Assembly: GCA_030607895.1 (NCBI GenBank)
Contig: JAUWJC010000067.1
Span: 1 to 12,073 of the forward strand
Length of the DNA: 12,073 bases
From: Pirellulales bacterium
GTDB taxonomy: Bacteria > Planctomycetota > Planctomycetia > Pirellulales > Thermoguttaceae
Direction of reading: 5' to 3'
Below are positions 1-7,928 of this stretch, one piece after another; position 1 is the first letter of the stretch, and each line of letters opens with the position of its first letter. The notes beneath the pieces were generated by a model that saw only the letters and a list, made by a program, of their open reading frames with translations, did no database searches and was not told the origin of the DNA. The position numbers and the translations under genes are program-made.

Positions 1-285
1 AATAGCCAATGCTTTTTTCAAGATGTCGCGCTCCCGCTCCACACGACGCAGGTTGTCTTCCAGTTGACGTACCCGATTCTCCAAGCTCGCGGCAGCCGGT
101 CCGCTTTGCTGGAGCAGCTTGGCCTTCCAGCGGTAAAGCAGGCTAGCACCGCTGAGCCCCAGGTTCGAGACCACCGATTCGGCGCTATGACCGTCCAGCA
201 ACATCTGAACGGCTTCCCCTTTCAACTCGTCACTGTAAATACGACGTCCAGCACGGCTCTTCCTGCGACTCGATTTCCCGGTCAT
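1..285 (-). CDS. IS3-family transposase OrfA (partial, 3' end missing)
   Basis: The first 95 codons of a short DNA-binding transposase subunit are visible, starting at the ATG at 285 with a good ribosome binding site (AAGGAG, about 7 bases upstream). The basic N-terminus is followed by a helix-turn-helix of the IS3 OrfA type: YSDELKGEAVQMLLDGHS, then SGASLLYRWKAK. After that comes a leucine-zipper-like coiled coil (LENRVRQLEDNLRRVERERD). It ends in the family hallmark DILKKALAI, which in IS3 elements lies just before the frameshift into orfB. OrfA recognises the terminal repeats, and the OrfAB fusion carries the DDE catalytic domain, here outside the window. It is inserted at the end of the upstream membrane-protein gene in the same orientation, so the host operon could read into it. 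Confidence 0.9.
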   Translation of the reverse strand, partial: MTGKSSRRKSRAGRRIYSDELKGEAVQMLLDGHSAESVVSNLGLSGASLLYRWKAKLLQQSGPAAASLENRVRQLEDNLRRVERERDILKKALAI

Positions 286-343
286 GGCGCACTCCTTCGC
301 TACTCAGTATAGCGGCTAGAATAAGCACTTGGAGTGTCCGGCA
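1..343 (-). mobile_element. IS3-family insertion sequence, left end (partial)
   Basis: The segment holds the upstream end and first gene (orfA) of an IS3-family element that continues beyond the left edge. The orfA start at 285 is preceded by about 58 bases of IS leader. I place the outer end near 343 because the minus strand reads TGCCGGACACTCC there, and IS3 elements normally begin with TG. The neighbouring membrane-protein reading frame also changes from helix-forming to unrelated sequence at this point. The right end and target-site duplication lie outside the window, so the exact boundary is inferred. Confidence 0.7.
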
Positions 344-1090
344 ATTCGGCGCCACCTCACGCAGGCGTATCTTATAGATCGTCAACGAGCACGCCACGAC
401 AGTGGCCCACCCGACGAGGATCGGTCCGGGCTTTGGCAATCCCAGGCATTGAGCTGCCCACGTGACCGAGATCATCGTTGCCAGTGCGATGCTATTGATC
501 GTGTATTGTCCGGCAAGTAGTCGAAGGCTTCGTCTCATTTCATAGCTGGCGAAGACACCGGCGTATGGAAAGGTGGTTACCGCCCCTTGCAGCAGCCCCG
601 TCATGCTGTAGACCGCCAGTGCCGACCCGAAAAGCGTTGGCAGTTTCACCCAGAACGGCGAATTGCTGCGGTGCGGTTGTCCGGACGATGGTTGATACAG
701 CCAAAGCCCCAGAAGGAACACAACGAGCGCGGCAATTATCAAAACGGCGAACGGGACGCGAGAGACAAGCCCACAACACATCGACCCAATTACCACATAT
801 CCAACCGCCGACAGCACGATGGCCACGAGCAACGGCACTTGAGATTTTCGCACCAGAAGAAAGACCAGCCAATGATACCCGATGGACAAGATAAATCCGA
901 ACAGGTGCATTGGTCCGATCGGAATCCCCGATATCACGTAGGCACACGTGAACGGAACGGGCATGGTCATTAACAAGGCCTTGAACCACGGGCGGTGAAT
1001 ATAGGCGATCCCCGCCACGAATACGCTCAGTACAATCGCCGAAACCACGTGATCCCACGGCGGCCAGGGCAAATTCCACAAGTAAGTCAT
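230..1090 (-). CDS. Polytopic membrane protein, C-terminus replaced by IS3 sequence
   Basis: I do not recognise the family. The reading frame starts at the ATG at 1090, which overlaps the stop of the transporter gene (TAATG), so the two are probably translationally coupled. It encodes 286 residues with about eight hydrophobic helices, the first near SAIVLSVFVAGIAYI and the last near GPILVGWATVVACSLTIYKI. No soluble domain or catalytic motif is visible. Native sequence seems to stop around residue 249 (EVAPN). The remaining 37 residues are read through the end of the inserted IS3 element until a chance stop at 230-232. The missing native tail may be short, since the last helix looks intact. 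Tight coupling to the SSS transporter suggests an inner-membrane role in the same pathway, perhaps an accessory subunit or a second transporter, but this is inference. Confidence 0.7.
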   Translation of the reverse strand: MTYLWNLPWPPWDHVVSAIVLSVFVAGIAYIHRPWFKALLMTMPVPFTCAYVISGIPIGPMHLFGFILSIGYHWLVFLLVRKSQVPLLVAIVLSAVGYVVIGSMCCGLVSRVPFAVLIIAALVVFLLGLWLYQPSSGQPHRSNSPFWVKLPTLFGSALAVYSMTGLLQGAVTTFPYAGVFASYEMRRSLRLLAGQYTINSIALATMISVTWAAQCLGLPKPGPILVGWATVVACSLTIYKIRLREVAPNCRTLQVLILAAILSSEGVRHDREIESQEEPCWTSYLQ

Positions 1091-2859
1091 TATGTAAGCA
1101 GGCTCAATAGCCATGCAGCTCCGATCGGGAAGCTCAGGCCGGAGAAAACGAGCAACAGCGCGATGATGGCCAGCACGAACAACGCCCACCAGGTGACCAC
1201 GCTTGTGTACCAGTGTGTGCCAAGGTCTTCGAAGATGTTCAGTTTATGCCAGTTGAACGTCAGTTGATCCGTGATTTGCTCGGGCCGGGGTGGCGCACTC
1301 AGCAGGCTTACCATGGTGCATGTCGCCATGCAGAAGCACCAGTTGATGGCGGCCTGGTTGGCGTATGGTTCGATCCAAAGTGGATGGCTCCCGACGAGTT
1401 GCACATACAGCTTCATGGCGATGCCGAAGAGGAACCCGAGTACCACCGCAACCGTGGCTCCGGTGCCGCTGGTCCGCTTCCACAGGATTCCGAGCAGGAA
1501 AACCGCGGCAAACGGCGGCGCGAAGAACGCATAGAGCGACTGGATATAGACGAACAGGCTGCCGCCCAGCTTGCTGATGAATCCTCCGAGTACGATGGCG
1601 ATCAGCAAGACGATCGTCGATGACACGATACCCACCCTGACAAGGTGCTGATCCGTGGATTCCGGACGCAGCCAGCGTTTGTAGATGTCCAGGGTAAAGA
1701 TCGTGGCGGTGGAATTCAGCACCGAATTGACCGTCGATTGGATAGCTCCGAACAGCGCGGCCAGAAACAAACCTCGCAGCCCGACGGGCACCAGGGCTTG
1801 AACCAGGTGAACGTAGCCTTGGTCGGCCGCCGGCCGCACTTTCGCCCAGGGTTGTAGCAGGATTTCGGGATGAAGGGCAAACATGATCAGTCCGGGTATG
1901 ACGATGATTGCGGGGAGGAAGACTTTCATGAACCCCGCAAAAACGATACCCATCCGAGCGTGGTAGCTGTTTCTGGCGCCCAGGCCGCGCTGAATCATGA
2001 ATTGGTTGAGCACGCTGTACCAGATGCCTATGGAGAACGTGCCAATGAGGAGGCTTGTCCAAGGCGTGGTTGGGTGGCTGGCCGGTTGGAAGACGGACAG
2101 GCGGTCGTAGGAATCGGTTCCAGCCAGGTTCTTGACGTTAGACGTGACGGCCTCTGCCCAGAGGCCTTCATTGGCCTGGTTGCGCTCGATCATGTTCCCG
2201 AAGCCATCGATCAGTGAACCTCCGTCGCCGGCCAGCATGTAAAGGCCCAGCACGGTGACCGCGGTACCGCCGCCGACCATTACGACCACGGTGAACAGGT
2301 CGGTCCAGGCCACCGACGAGAGGCCGCCGTAGATTGCCCAAAAGCCGGCCACGCCACCCAGGATAATGATGGCGCTCCACAAGTTCCATCCGAACAGGTT
2401 TTCCAGCGCCAAGGCACCGCCGTACAGCACTGCCGCCAAGAAAGCCACGATGTTGCTCACGATCGTGACCACGGCGAACATCTGCCTCAGCGCCGGGCTG
2501 AAGCGTTTTTCGAGGAACTCCGGCGTGGTGAACACCCTCGAAGCGAGCAGAAACGGGATGAAGAACCAAATCAGCAGTGAAAACACCAGGACGTTCATCC
2601 ACTCCGCCATCGCAACGCAGATGCCGTAGACACACGCCGCGCCGATCATTCCGATAAAATGTTCCGTGCTGATGTTCGAAGCGATAAACGAGCCGCCCAC
2701 CACGTACCACGGCAGTTTCTTTCCGGCAAGGAAGTACTCCTTGGCGCTGGTGCGGTCCTTGCGCCCTGCCCAATAGCCGATTACCGACAGCACGCCGAAA
2801 AACGCCGCGAACGCAAGGTAGTCCCAGAACTCAAGTCTGAATGATTCGATCCCGTTCAT
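1090..2859 (-). CDS. Sodium/solute symporter (SSS family, SGLT-like)
   Basis: This 589-residue inner-membrane protein has about 13-14 hydrophobic helices and fits the SSS family in length and layout. Early in the protein, helix 1 (LAFAAFFGVLSVIGYWAG) is followed by the typical loop KEYFLAGKKLPWYVVGGSFIASNISTEHF, cut here as KEYFLAGKKLPW and GGSFIASNIS. This is the region that in SSS members shapes the sodium and substrate site. Members such as SGLT couple sodium influx to uptake of sugars, sugar acids or other organic solutes; the substrate cannot be read here. The ATG at 2859 lies four bases after the URO-D-like stop, and its own stop overlaps the next start (TAATG). This places it firmly inside the operon as the probable importer of the pathway substrate. 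Confidence 0.93.
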   Translation of the reverse strand: MNGIESFRLEFWDYLAFAAFFGVLSVIGYWAGRKDRTSAKEYFLAGKKLPWYVVGGSFIASNISTEHFIGMIGAACVYGICVAMAEWMNVLVFSLLIWFFIPFLLASRVFTTPEFLEKRFSPALRQMFAVVTIVSNIVAFLAAVLYGGALALENLFGWNLWSAIIILGGVAGFWAIYGGLSSVAWTDLFTVVVMVGGGTAVTVLGLYMLAGDGGSLIDGFGNMIERNQANEGLWAEAVTSNVKNLAGTDSYDRLSVFQPASHPTTPWTSLLIGTFSIGIWYSVLNQFMIQRGLGARNSYHARMGIVFAGFMKVFLPAIIVIPGLIMFALHPEILLQPWAKVRPAADQGYVHLVQALVPVGLRGLFLAALFGAIQSTVNSVLNSTATIFTLDIYKRWLRPESTDQHLVRVGIVSSTIVLLIAIVLGGFISKLGGSLFVYIQSLYAFFAPPFAAVFLLGILWKRTSGTGATVAVVLGFLFGIAMKLYVQLVGSHPLWIEPYANQAAINWCFCMATCTMVSLLSAPPRPEQITDQLTFNWHKLNIFEDLGTHWYTSVVTWWALFVLAIIALLLVFSGLSFPIGAAWLLSLLT

Positions 2860-2863
2860 GGAC

Positions 2864-3952
2864 TCATCGCTCGTAAATGTTCTGGAGTTTCTCCTCGATC
2901 AACCGGTAGTTCCGTTCGGCATTTTCCTCGTCATACCCGATCTCAACGACCAGCTTCAGCCGCCTATCGGCAAGTTCGTCCAGCACGGTCAAGGCCTTGT
3001 CGATGTCGTCGCCCAAGCGGGTCTTGGCGATGATCGACGACCCGGCCAGGGCGCGGCGAACGTCGGCCGGAGAGTTCGGGTTCGGGTCGCTTGCGCCCTC
3101 GCCAACGGCACACTCGACAACCTGGACATTGGACATCTCTCGAAGCATCGGCATGGTGTGCGTCCACACACCGCACGAGTGCAAGGCTATACCGCCGAAG
3201 GCGTCGGCCAACTGTTGGTCAAGTGGAAGGGCGAACTTCCGATTGATCGGCGGCGAAGAGACGGCCAAATTGTCGTCCGAGACCGAAATACCCGGGCCGC
3301 CGGCCACGCTCACCATCTGGTGGCCGGGCCTGGCCACCAACTCCGGCCCGATCCGCTCGATCTGCACCCGGGAGAACTCGATGATCAGGTCGTTGATCTT
3401 TTGCATGAAGTCCACGACGGTCTGCTCGTCTTCGTAACAGGCGGAAAACAGCTCGCAGGCGTCAAGGATGAGCGTGGCCGTATCGAACGCCGACTGCGTG
3501 TCGGTCAGCGCGATCGGCAACTTGCCGTGCGTCCGCTCTTTCAGGCAGTCGATGCAGTCGAGCACCATCGTCATGATGGGGCTCTTGCGGTAGTCGGGAT
3601 ATTCGATCCCGCAAACTTCTTCGATCCGATGGTAGCGATAGTGTACGTGCGGCGCGTTATCGTCGCGCCAGACGTACTCGCAGCCGAACGCATTGGCGTA
3701 GACGCCCGTGCCAACCCACGGCGTCAGATAAGGCAGGTCGTCGGTCCAGTCTACCTGGAGGCAGTCCCGGAAGTACTCGATGTTGTTACGGCAGACCTCG
3801 TCCACGCTGTTGCAGGCTGTCCAGATATTTCCGGGCGGGTGCTGGACGATCAGAAAACCGGTGCGGTTCTCCTCCAAGAAACGTGAAAGCTGTTGCTGGC
3901 GCTGCTGCCGACGCTCTTCGTGGCGATCGATCAGCTTAAAGACGTCTACCAT
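2864..3952 (-). CDS. URO-D-like protein (uroporphyrinogen decarboxylase / MtaA-CmuA superfamily)
   Basis: The protein of 362 residues resembles the URO-D superfamily. A helical N-terminus is followed by a barrel-like body, and near residues 257-261 lies LHSCG. An H-x-C motif at this place binds zinc in the methylcobalamin:CoM methyltransferase branch (MtaA, MtbA, CmuA), while true HemE lacks it. True haem synthesis is unlikely because the gene sits in a catabolic-looking operon. A methyl-transfer or unknown decarboxylase-like reaction is more plausible, but no corrinoid protein is encoded nearby. I chose the ATG at 3952 because AAGGGA lies about five bases upstream; an in-frame GTG at 3967 would add five residues. 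Upstream, a large inverted repeat separates it from the amidohydrolase gene, and downstream only four bases separate it from the transporter gene. Confidence 0.82.
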   Translation of the reverse strand: MVDVFKLIDRHEERRQQRQQQLSRFLEENRTGFLIVQHPPGNIWTACNSVDEVCRNNIEYFRDCLQVDWTDDLPYLTPWVGTGVYANAFGCEYVWRDDNAPHVHYRYHRIEEVCGIEYPDYRKSPIMTMVLDCIDCLKERTHGKLPIALTDTQSAFDTATLILDACELFSACYEDEQTVVDFMQKINDLIIEFSRVQIERIGPELVARPGHQMVSVAGGPGISVSDDNLAVSSPPINRKFALPLDQQLADAFGGIALHSCGVWTHTMPMLREMSNVQVVECAVGEGASDPNPNSPADVRRALAGSSIIAKTRLGDDIDKALTVLDELADRRLKLVVEIGYDEENAERNYRLIEEKLQNIYER

Positions 3953-3996
3953 GGAATCCCTTGTCACGCGGGCTCCGGGATTTGTTCACAAGAGAT

Positions 3997-4077
3997 GCCG
4001 AAAAAGGGACCAGATTTAATTTGCCGGAACGGCCCGGAGGGTGCTTCGCACAAATTAAACCTGGTCCCTTTTTCGGC
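3997..4077. repeat. Long inverted repeat (27-bp arms) between two operon genes
   Basis: Arms 3997-4023 and 4051-4077 are inverted copies with a single mismatch (position 4013 against its partner), around a 27-base GC-rich loop. The arms contain GAAAAAGGGACC and end in a TTTAATTTG-like stretch. The right arm supplies the last codons and the TAA stop of the amidohydrolase. Transcribed, it would fold into a strong hairpin within the operon mRNA, which could act as a stability element, attenuator or partial terminator. Its form fits an inserted REP/MITE-like palindrome, though I cannot count other copies in the genome. Confidence 0.85.
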
Positions 4078-5155
4078 TGGGCTGCCTCTCCCAACGGGCC
4101 ATTGCCACTTCCAGTTGTCTGCCGTTCATCACACGGCGCAGCAGTGCCATGCCGTTCTCGCAAAAGACGGCCTTCACTCGATCTTGGGACAGGCCGGCCA
4201 TCTCGCCGGCGCGCAAAACGGCCAGCGCAATTTCCCAGGCCATGAACGTGGCGTGAATCTTGTTCGAGGCCACGCGATACTCGCTCTCGCGATAGCCCTC
4301 GAGCACCACGTCCACCCAGTGGTCCATGACATAGACCCGCCGGCCACGCATCGCGGCGACCGGCAGGTCGGTTGCGAACAAGACACGGCTGGAGTCAATG
4401 TACCTGAACACCATCTGCAGCACCAGCGGGTCCATGACCATGGACGTGTCGAGAAAGACGTTCTGGAGGTCCGCGACAGCACCGATCGCCGACTTCATCT
4501 CGTCTGGAAGATAGCACCGCCCGCAATGGGCCAGGACGATATTCGCACCGGGATATTCCGTCGCGTACTTCCGCACCCCGCACTGCACCTCGGGGTCGGC
4601 CAGCCGCCCGGCACGCGGCACGTGAAGCAATACAATAAGCCGCAGCTCATCGGCCAGCGCCATCTCCTCGGGCCCGATCATCTCCTCGACCGTGACCTGG
4701 CCGTAATCGTTGCCGAACCAGTTCAGAAAGACCTTGTAGCCGAAAAAGCCCTGCTCGCGGATAGCCACTCTTAATTCGTCCGGCGCAAGCGTGCCCCGGC
4801 CGGTAATCAGCAGGGGAAACAGTCCGGCGTGCCGCGCGGCTTCGGCGGAATACGCGTTGGTCTTCTCGATGTCCACGGCGGGCGTGGGTTGCCCGAAGCA
4901 GACGGCATGGAACGGACGGTCGGGAAACAGCATCTTGCCGTCGGCCAATAGACGTTCCACACCGTACTCCTGGGGCGTGACCATGTATTTCCCACCGGCG
5001 GCGTCCGTCTGCCAGGGGACAGTCTTCCAGTGATCGCTCTTCCACGTATGGGCATGGAAGTCGAGCACCTGCCGCGGCAGTACCGGGGCAAGCTGTTCCC
5101 GATAGAAGGGAAGGTCTATCTGCTCATATCGCTCGTCAAACGAGAGTTCCGTCAT
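4055..5155 (-). CDS. Amidohydrolase family 2 metal-dependent hydrolase
   Basis: This 366-residue cytoplasmic TIM-barrel enzyme fits the amidohydrolase-2 type (PF04909-like). Metal-ligand candidates appear in the expected order: DFHAH (D32, H34, H36), Lys141 in YKVFLNW, H178 in LLHVPR, H210 in LAHCGR, and D263 in FATDLP. The family covers hydrolases and decarboxylases such as ACMSD and lactonases acting on small cyclic or aromatic acids; the substrate here is unknown. The start at 5155 lies 14 bases after the stop of the malectin-domain gene, with a weak GAGAT ribosome site. The last six residues (RKRDQV) and stop are encoded by the arm of an inverted repeat, so the native C-terminus was probably replaced. 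The change falls after the barrel and may not harm activity. Confidence 0.88.
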   Translation of the reverse strand: MTELSFDERYEQIDLPFYREQLAPVLPRQVLDFHAHTWKSDHWKTVPWQTDAAGGKYMVTPQEYGVERLLADGKMLFPDRPFHAVCFGQPTPAVDIEKTNAYSAEAARHAGLFPLLITGRGTLAPDELRVAIREQGFFGYKVFLNWFGNDYGQVTVEEMIGPEEMALADELRLIVLLHVPRAGRLADPEVQCGVRKYATEYPGANIVLAHCGRCYLPDEMKSAIGAVADLQNVFLDTSMVMDPLVLQMVFRYIDSSRVLFATDLPVAAMRGRRVYVMDHWVDVVLEGYRESEYRVASNKIHATFMAWEIALAVLRAGEMAGLSQDRVKAVFCENGMALLRRVMNGRQLEVAMARWERQPSRKRDQV

Positions 5156-5169
5156 TTTCGTTATCTCGG

Positions 5170-7767
5170 TCAGTTCTTTTTTACGTCGCGATTGGGGAAA
5201 ATCTCGATTGCCTGGACCACGGCCTCCCCGCCGGCAGTGCCGGTGAAACGGATATCGATGGTCCCGTTCTTCGGACGGATCTTGTCGAAGGACAGGTCCA
5301 CCGCTTTGTTTGGTCCGCCCGCCTTGGCGGCCACGTCGAGCGATTTGACGACCTGCCGGCCGTTAATGGAGACGTTCATCGGGCGCCGCTTGGGATCGTT
5401 CTCGGTCCGCCGCTCGGCGAACTTCAGCCGCACCCCATACGTGCCCGGCCCAACGGTGACGTTGACCCAAAACTCGGGCGCATGCACGCCGTATCGATAC
5501 AATTCCGGGTCGTCGGTGCCGGCGATGGGCTGCTCGAGAGGCTTCGTCCACCATGATTTGGCCACGATATCAACCCCTTTGCCCAACCGAGCAACGACTT
5601 CGATTCCGGGGCGCCACACATGGCCGTTGGTGTCGACGTAACCTTTCCGGCCGGTATAGCCGAAGATGACGCGCTGGGCATTAGTAGGACCGCCGCCGGA
5701 GCCGAACCCGCTGTCGCCCTCGGCCGCCGACCACTGAACCGCGTCGACATAGACGTTTCGGCCCTCGGATCGCGGGTTCTTCGACCCGCGTGCTACGACC
5801 TTGATCGAATGCTTGCCGGGCTTCAGACCGTTTCGGTAGTAGACGATCTGCCGGTCTCTCGGCTCGGGGCACCAGAAGTCGATCCAGACGAGTTGTTTGA
5901 CACCGTCGACGTATACGTCGGCCCTTCCGCCTTTGGGATCGACGTGGCCGACGAGTCTGACCTGGTTGCCTACAAAGGTCTTGGTCATGCTGGCACCGGC
6001 GGTCGAAGCCAGGTGCAACTTGCCGCCGAGTGCGTCCTTGTCTCGGGCAACGGACCAGTCGCCTTCATAGTCAAGCTGGTCATCGTCGGCCACCTGCTGA
6101 GGATCGTCGCCCTCAACAGTGACCTTTCGGCAACCGTCGTGGCGGATGGAAAGCATGCAATCATCGCCGGGCAGGCGTTTGACCTGATAGCCGTTGGCCT
6201 TCAAGTCGTCTCGCCGCCCCAGCAGGTTGCCGTCGGCCTTGACGCAAGTGGGCTCAAACGCCAGCCGCAAAACGTCCACGCACGGCTGGGGTGCATCGAA
6301 GGTCGTGTAGCAGACGCTACCCTTACCATAGACGACCGATTGCACGATGGAAGCAGTCTGCATGATATGGTTTTCACGATTGGGTCCGAGTGCCTCGGGC
6401 AACCAGGGCATGGCTCGCAGAATTCCCCATATTGGCAGGGTGGTGGCAATGCAGAACCAACCGCCGGCGACGTAGGGCTTGTTGCTTAACAGGCAGTCGA
6501 CGACAACCCCGTTTTCCCGTGCGTCATAGGTGGACAGGAGGATCTGGCGGCGGCCCATCTCTCGCGCCCACCGGCTGCCGGTCAAGGCCGCGTACTTCAA
6601 GTACGCTCCGCCAAGCCGCTGCGGGCCGTAGGCGTTGGAATCGCGGCAGCATGTTGACGATTCGGGGTGGGCCCACGCGCCGGAATAGACCCCGCATTTG
6701 CCTTCCGGATAAACACTCGTTCGGTGGGCCAGAATCAGCAGGATGTTTCGGACATCGTTCTGCCAGTTCGGGAAGGCGTCGGGATGGTCCATGAGGTAAT
6801 CCACGGTCATCCACACGATATTCTGATTGGAGACGGGCGAGAGCCAGTCCCAATAGTTGTAGCCCCAGGTCGGGTTGTCGCTCCATTTGGGCAGGAGTTG
6901 CTCACGAAGGTATCGGCGGCCGGCATCCCGGGCCTTGACGATGCTGTTGTCCCGGCCCGTGTGGCCCAGGTCGATCAACTCGTCCAGGAACATAATGACA
7001 TAAACCACCCCACCCGTCTGTATGTTTCCGTTGGGCTTCTTCCCCCAGGGGACGTCCTCCGGGTTGGCGTAGCGCGGCCACGGCCGGGCGCCCCGTTGGT
7101 GGTTGCACTTTTCGGCGAACAGGTCGCCCCAGTGCTTGGCCGCCTCGAGCCATTTCTTCTTGCCGATCATCTTGTACGCCCGAGCGACAATCATTCCCGT
7201 CTGTGCTGCAATATCCAATTGGATGAACCCACGGGGATCGGGCAACCCATAAGGCTTGCCCTTGGTCGGCACGGCGATCGGGAAATTGGGCCAAGGATGG
7301 TCGGCCGATGTCTGGCAGTAATCGACCACGAAGTCGGTCGCCATAGTGATAATGGAAACGGCTGCCGGGTCACCGGAATACGGGTAATATTGCATCATCG
7401 CAATCGTCTGTACCCCGTTACGATTGACCAGATTGCCGTTACTCCAAGGGCTCATTTTCCTGTGAACAGTGATTTTTCCATCGGGGGCGATCTTCCAACT
7501 GCCGTTGTAGACGAACTCAGGCGCCGGCGTGAGCGCTTCGCCCACCCCGACCCAGGGATAACGCTTCAATGTCTCGGCCGCGATCCGCACACGAAAATCG
7601 CACTGGCCGTTTTGGCCCTTGTACCACGGCGCGATAACGCCGTACTCATCTTCCACTGCATTATGGGCGTAGTAACGCTTCTGCGTGGTTGCTCCCTGCG
7701 CGCGGTGAACCAAGGGTAACAACAACAGGCATACGATCATGGCAAGGCAAAGTCTTGTTTTTTGCAT
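5170..7767 (-). CDS. Secreted multidomain carbohydrate-active-like protein with C-terminal malectin-like domain
   Basis: This 865-residue exported protein starts at the ATG at 7767, preceded by AAGGAAAG about 5 bases upstream. Residues 1-26 form a signal peptide ending HRAQGA. Residues 30-555 are rich in aromatic and helical segments like an alpha/alpha-toroid enzyme, with a notable STCCRDSNAYGPQRLGG stretch near 371-387. I cannot assign a glycoside hydrolase or lyase family. Residues 560-682 form a beta-rich, CBM-like module (GGRADVYVDGVK, then GLKPGKHSIKVV). A glycine-rich linker leads to a malectin-like domain at about 699-860 (YVDTNGHVW, FWVNVTVGPGTYGVRLKFAE). Such modules bind sugars, so a role in processing an extracellular or periplasmic glycan is likely. 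It is the second gene of the operon, and a 16-bp palindrome lies in the gap before it. Confidence 0.8.
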   Translation of the reverse strand: MQKTRLCLAMIVCLLLLPLVHRAQGATTQKRYYAHNAVEDEYGVIAPWYKGQNGQCDFRVRIAAETLKRYPWVGVGEALTPAPEFVYNGSWKIAPDGKITVHRKMSPWSNGNLVNRNGVQTIAMMQYYPYSGDPAAVSIITMATDFVVDYCQTSADHPWPNFPIAVPTKGKPYGLPDPRGFIQLDIAAQTGMIVARAYKMIGKKKWLEAAKHWGDLFAEKCNHQRGARPWPRYANPEDVPWGKKPNGNIQTGGVVYVIMFLDELIDLGHTGRDNSIVKARDAGRRYLREQLLPKWSDNPTWGYNYWDWLSPVSNQNIVWMTVDYLMDHPDAFPNWQNDVRNILLILAHRTSVYPEGKCGVYSGAWAHPESSTCCRDSNAYGPQRLGGAYLKYAALTGSRWAREMGRRQILLSTYDARENGVVVDCLLSNKPYVAGGWFCIATTLPIWGILRAMPWLPEALGPNRENHIMQTASIVQSVVYGKGSVCYTTFDAPQPCVDVLRLAFEPTCVKADGNLLGRRDDLKANGYQVKRLPGDDCMLSIRHDGCRKVTVEGDDPQQVADDDQLDYEGDWSVARDKDALGGKLHLASTAGASMTKTFVGNQVRLVGHVDPKGGRADVYVDGVKQLVWIDFWCPEPRDRQIVYYRNGLKPGKHSIKVVARGSKNPRSEGRNVYVDAVQWSAAEGDSGFGSGGGPTNAQRVIFGYTGRKGYVDTNGHVWRPGIEVVARLGKGVDIVAKSWWTKPLEQPIAGTDDPELYRYGVHAPEFWVNVTVGPGTYGVRLKFAERRTENDPKRRPMNVSINGRQVVKSLDVAAKAGGPNKAVDLSFDKIRPKNGTIDIRFTGTAGGEAVVQAIEIFPNRDVKKN

Positions 7768-7832
7768 TGTACTTTCCTTTTTTCTATTGTGATGGTTGAA
7801 ACTTAGCGCGGCCTTCGGCCGGAACCATAGGC

Positions 7833-7879
7833 CGCTTGCGGCTTCGCACACTTTTGGTGCCGATGCGAAGCCGCAAGCG
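7833..7879. repeat. Perfect 16-bp inverted repeat (hairpin) between operon genes
   Basis: Arms 7833-7848 (CGCTTGCGGCTTCGCA) and 7864-7879 are exact inverted copies with a 15-base loop. It lies in the 161-base gap between the oxidoreductase stop (7929) and the start of the secreted protein (7767). No T-run follows on the minus strand, so it is not a classical terminator. A REP-like element, or an mRNA processing or stability hairpin that sets different expression of the two genes, fits better. Confidence 0.85.
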
Positions 7880-7928
7880 ACTCTCTCGAAAGAACTTGAT
7901 CGGTAACTGTTTAACGGCCCCGCTGCGA

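Noticed and set aside
2858..3886. Long plus-strand open frame of about 340 codons opposite the URO-D-like gene
   Set aside because: It is the antisense of a well-supported gene, with repetitive Val/Asp/Arg-rich composition and no recognisable motif. Similar long antisense frames (for example 6667-7719) are also shadows in GC-rich DNA.
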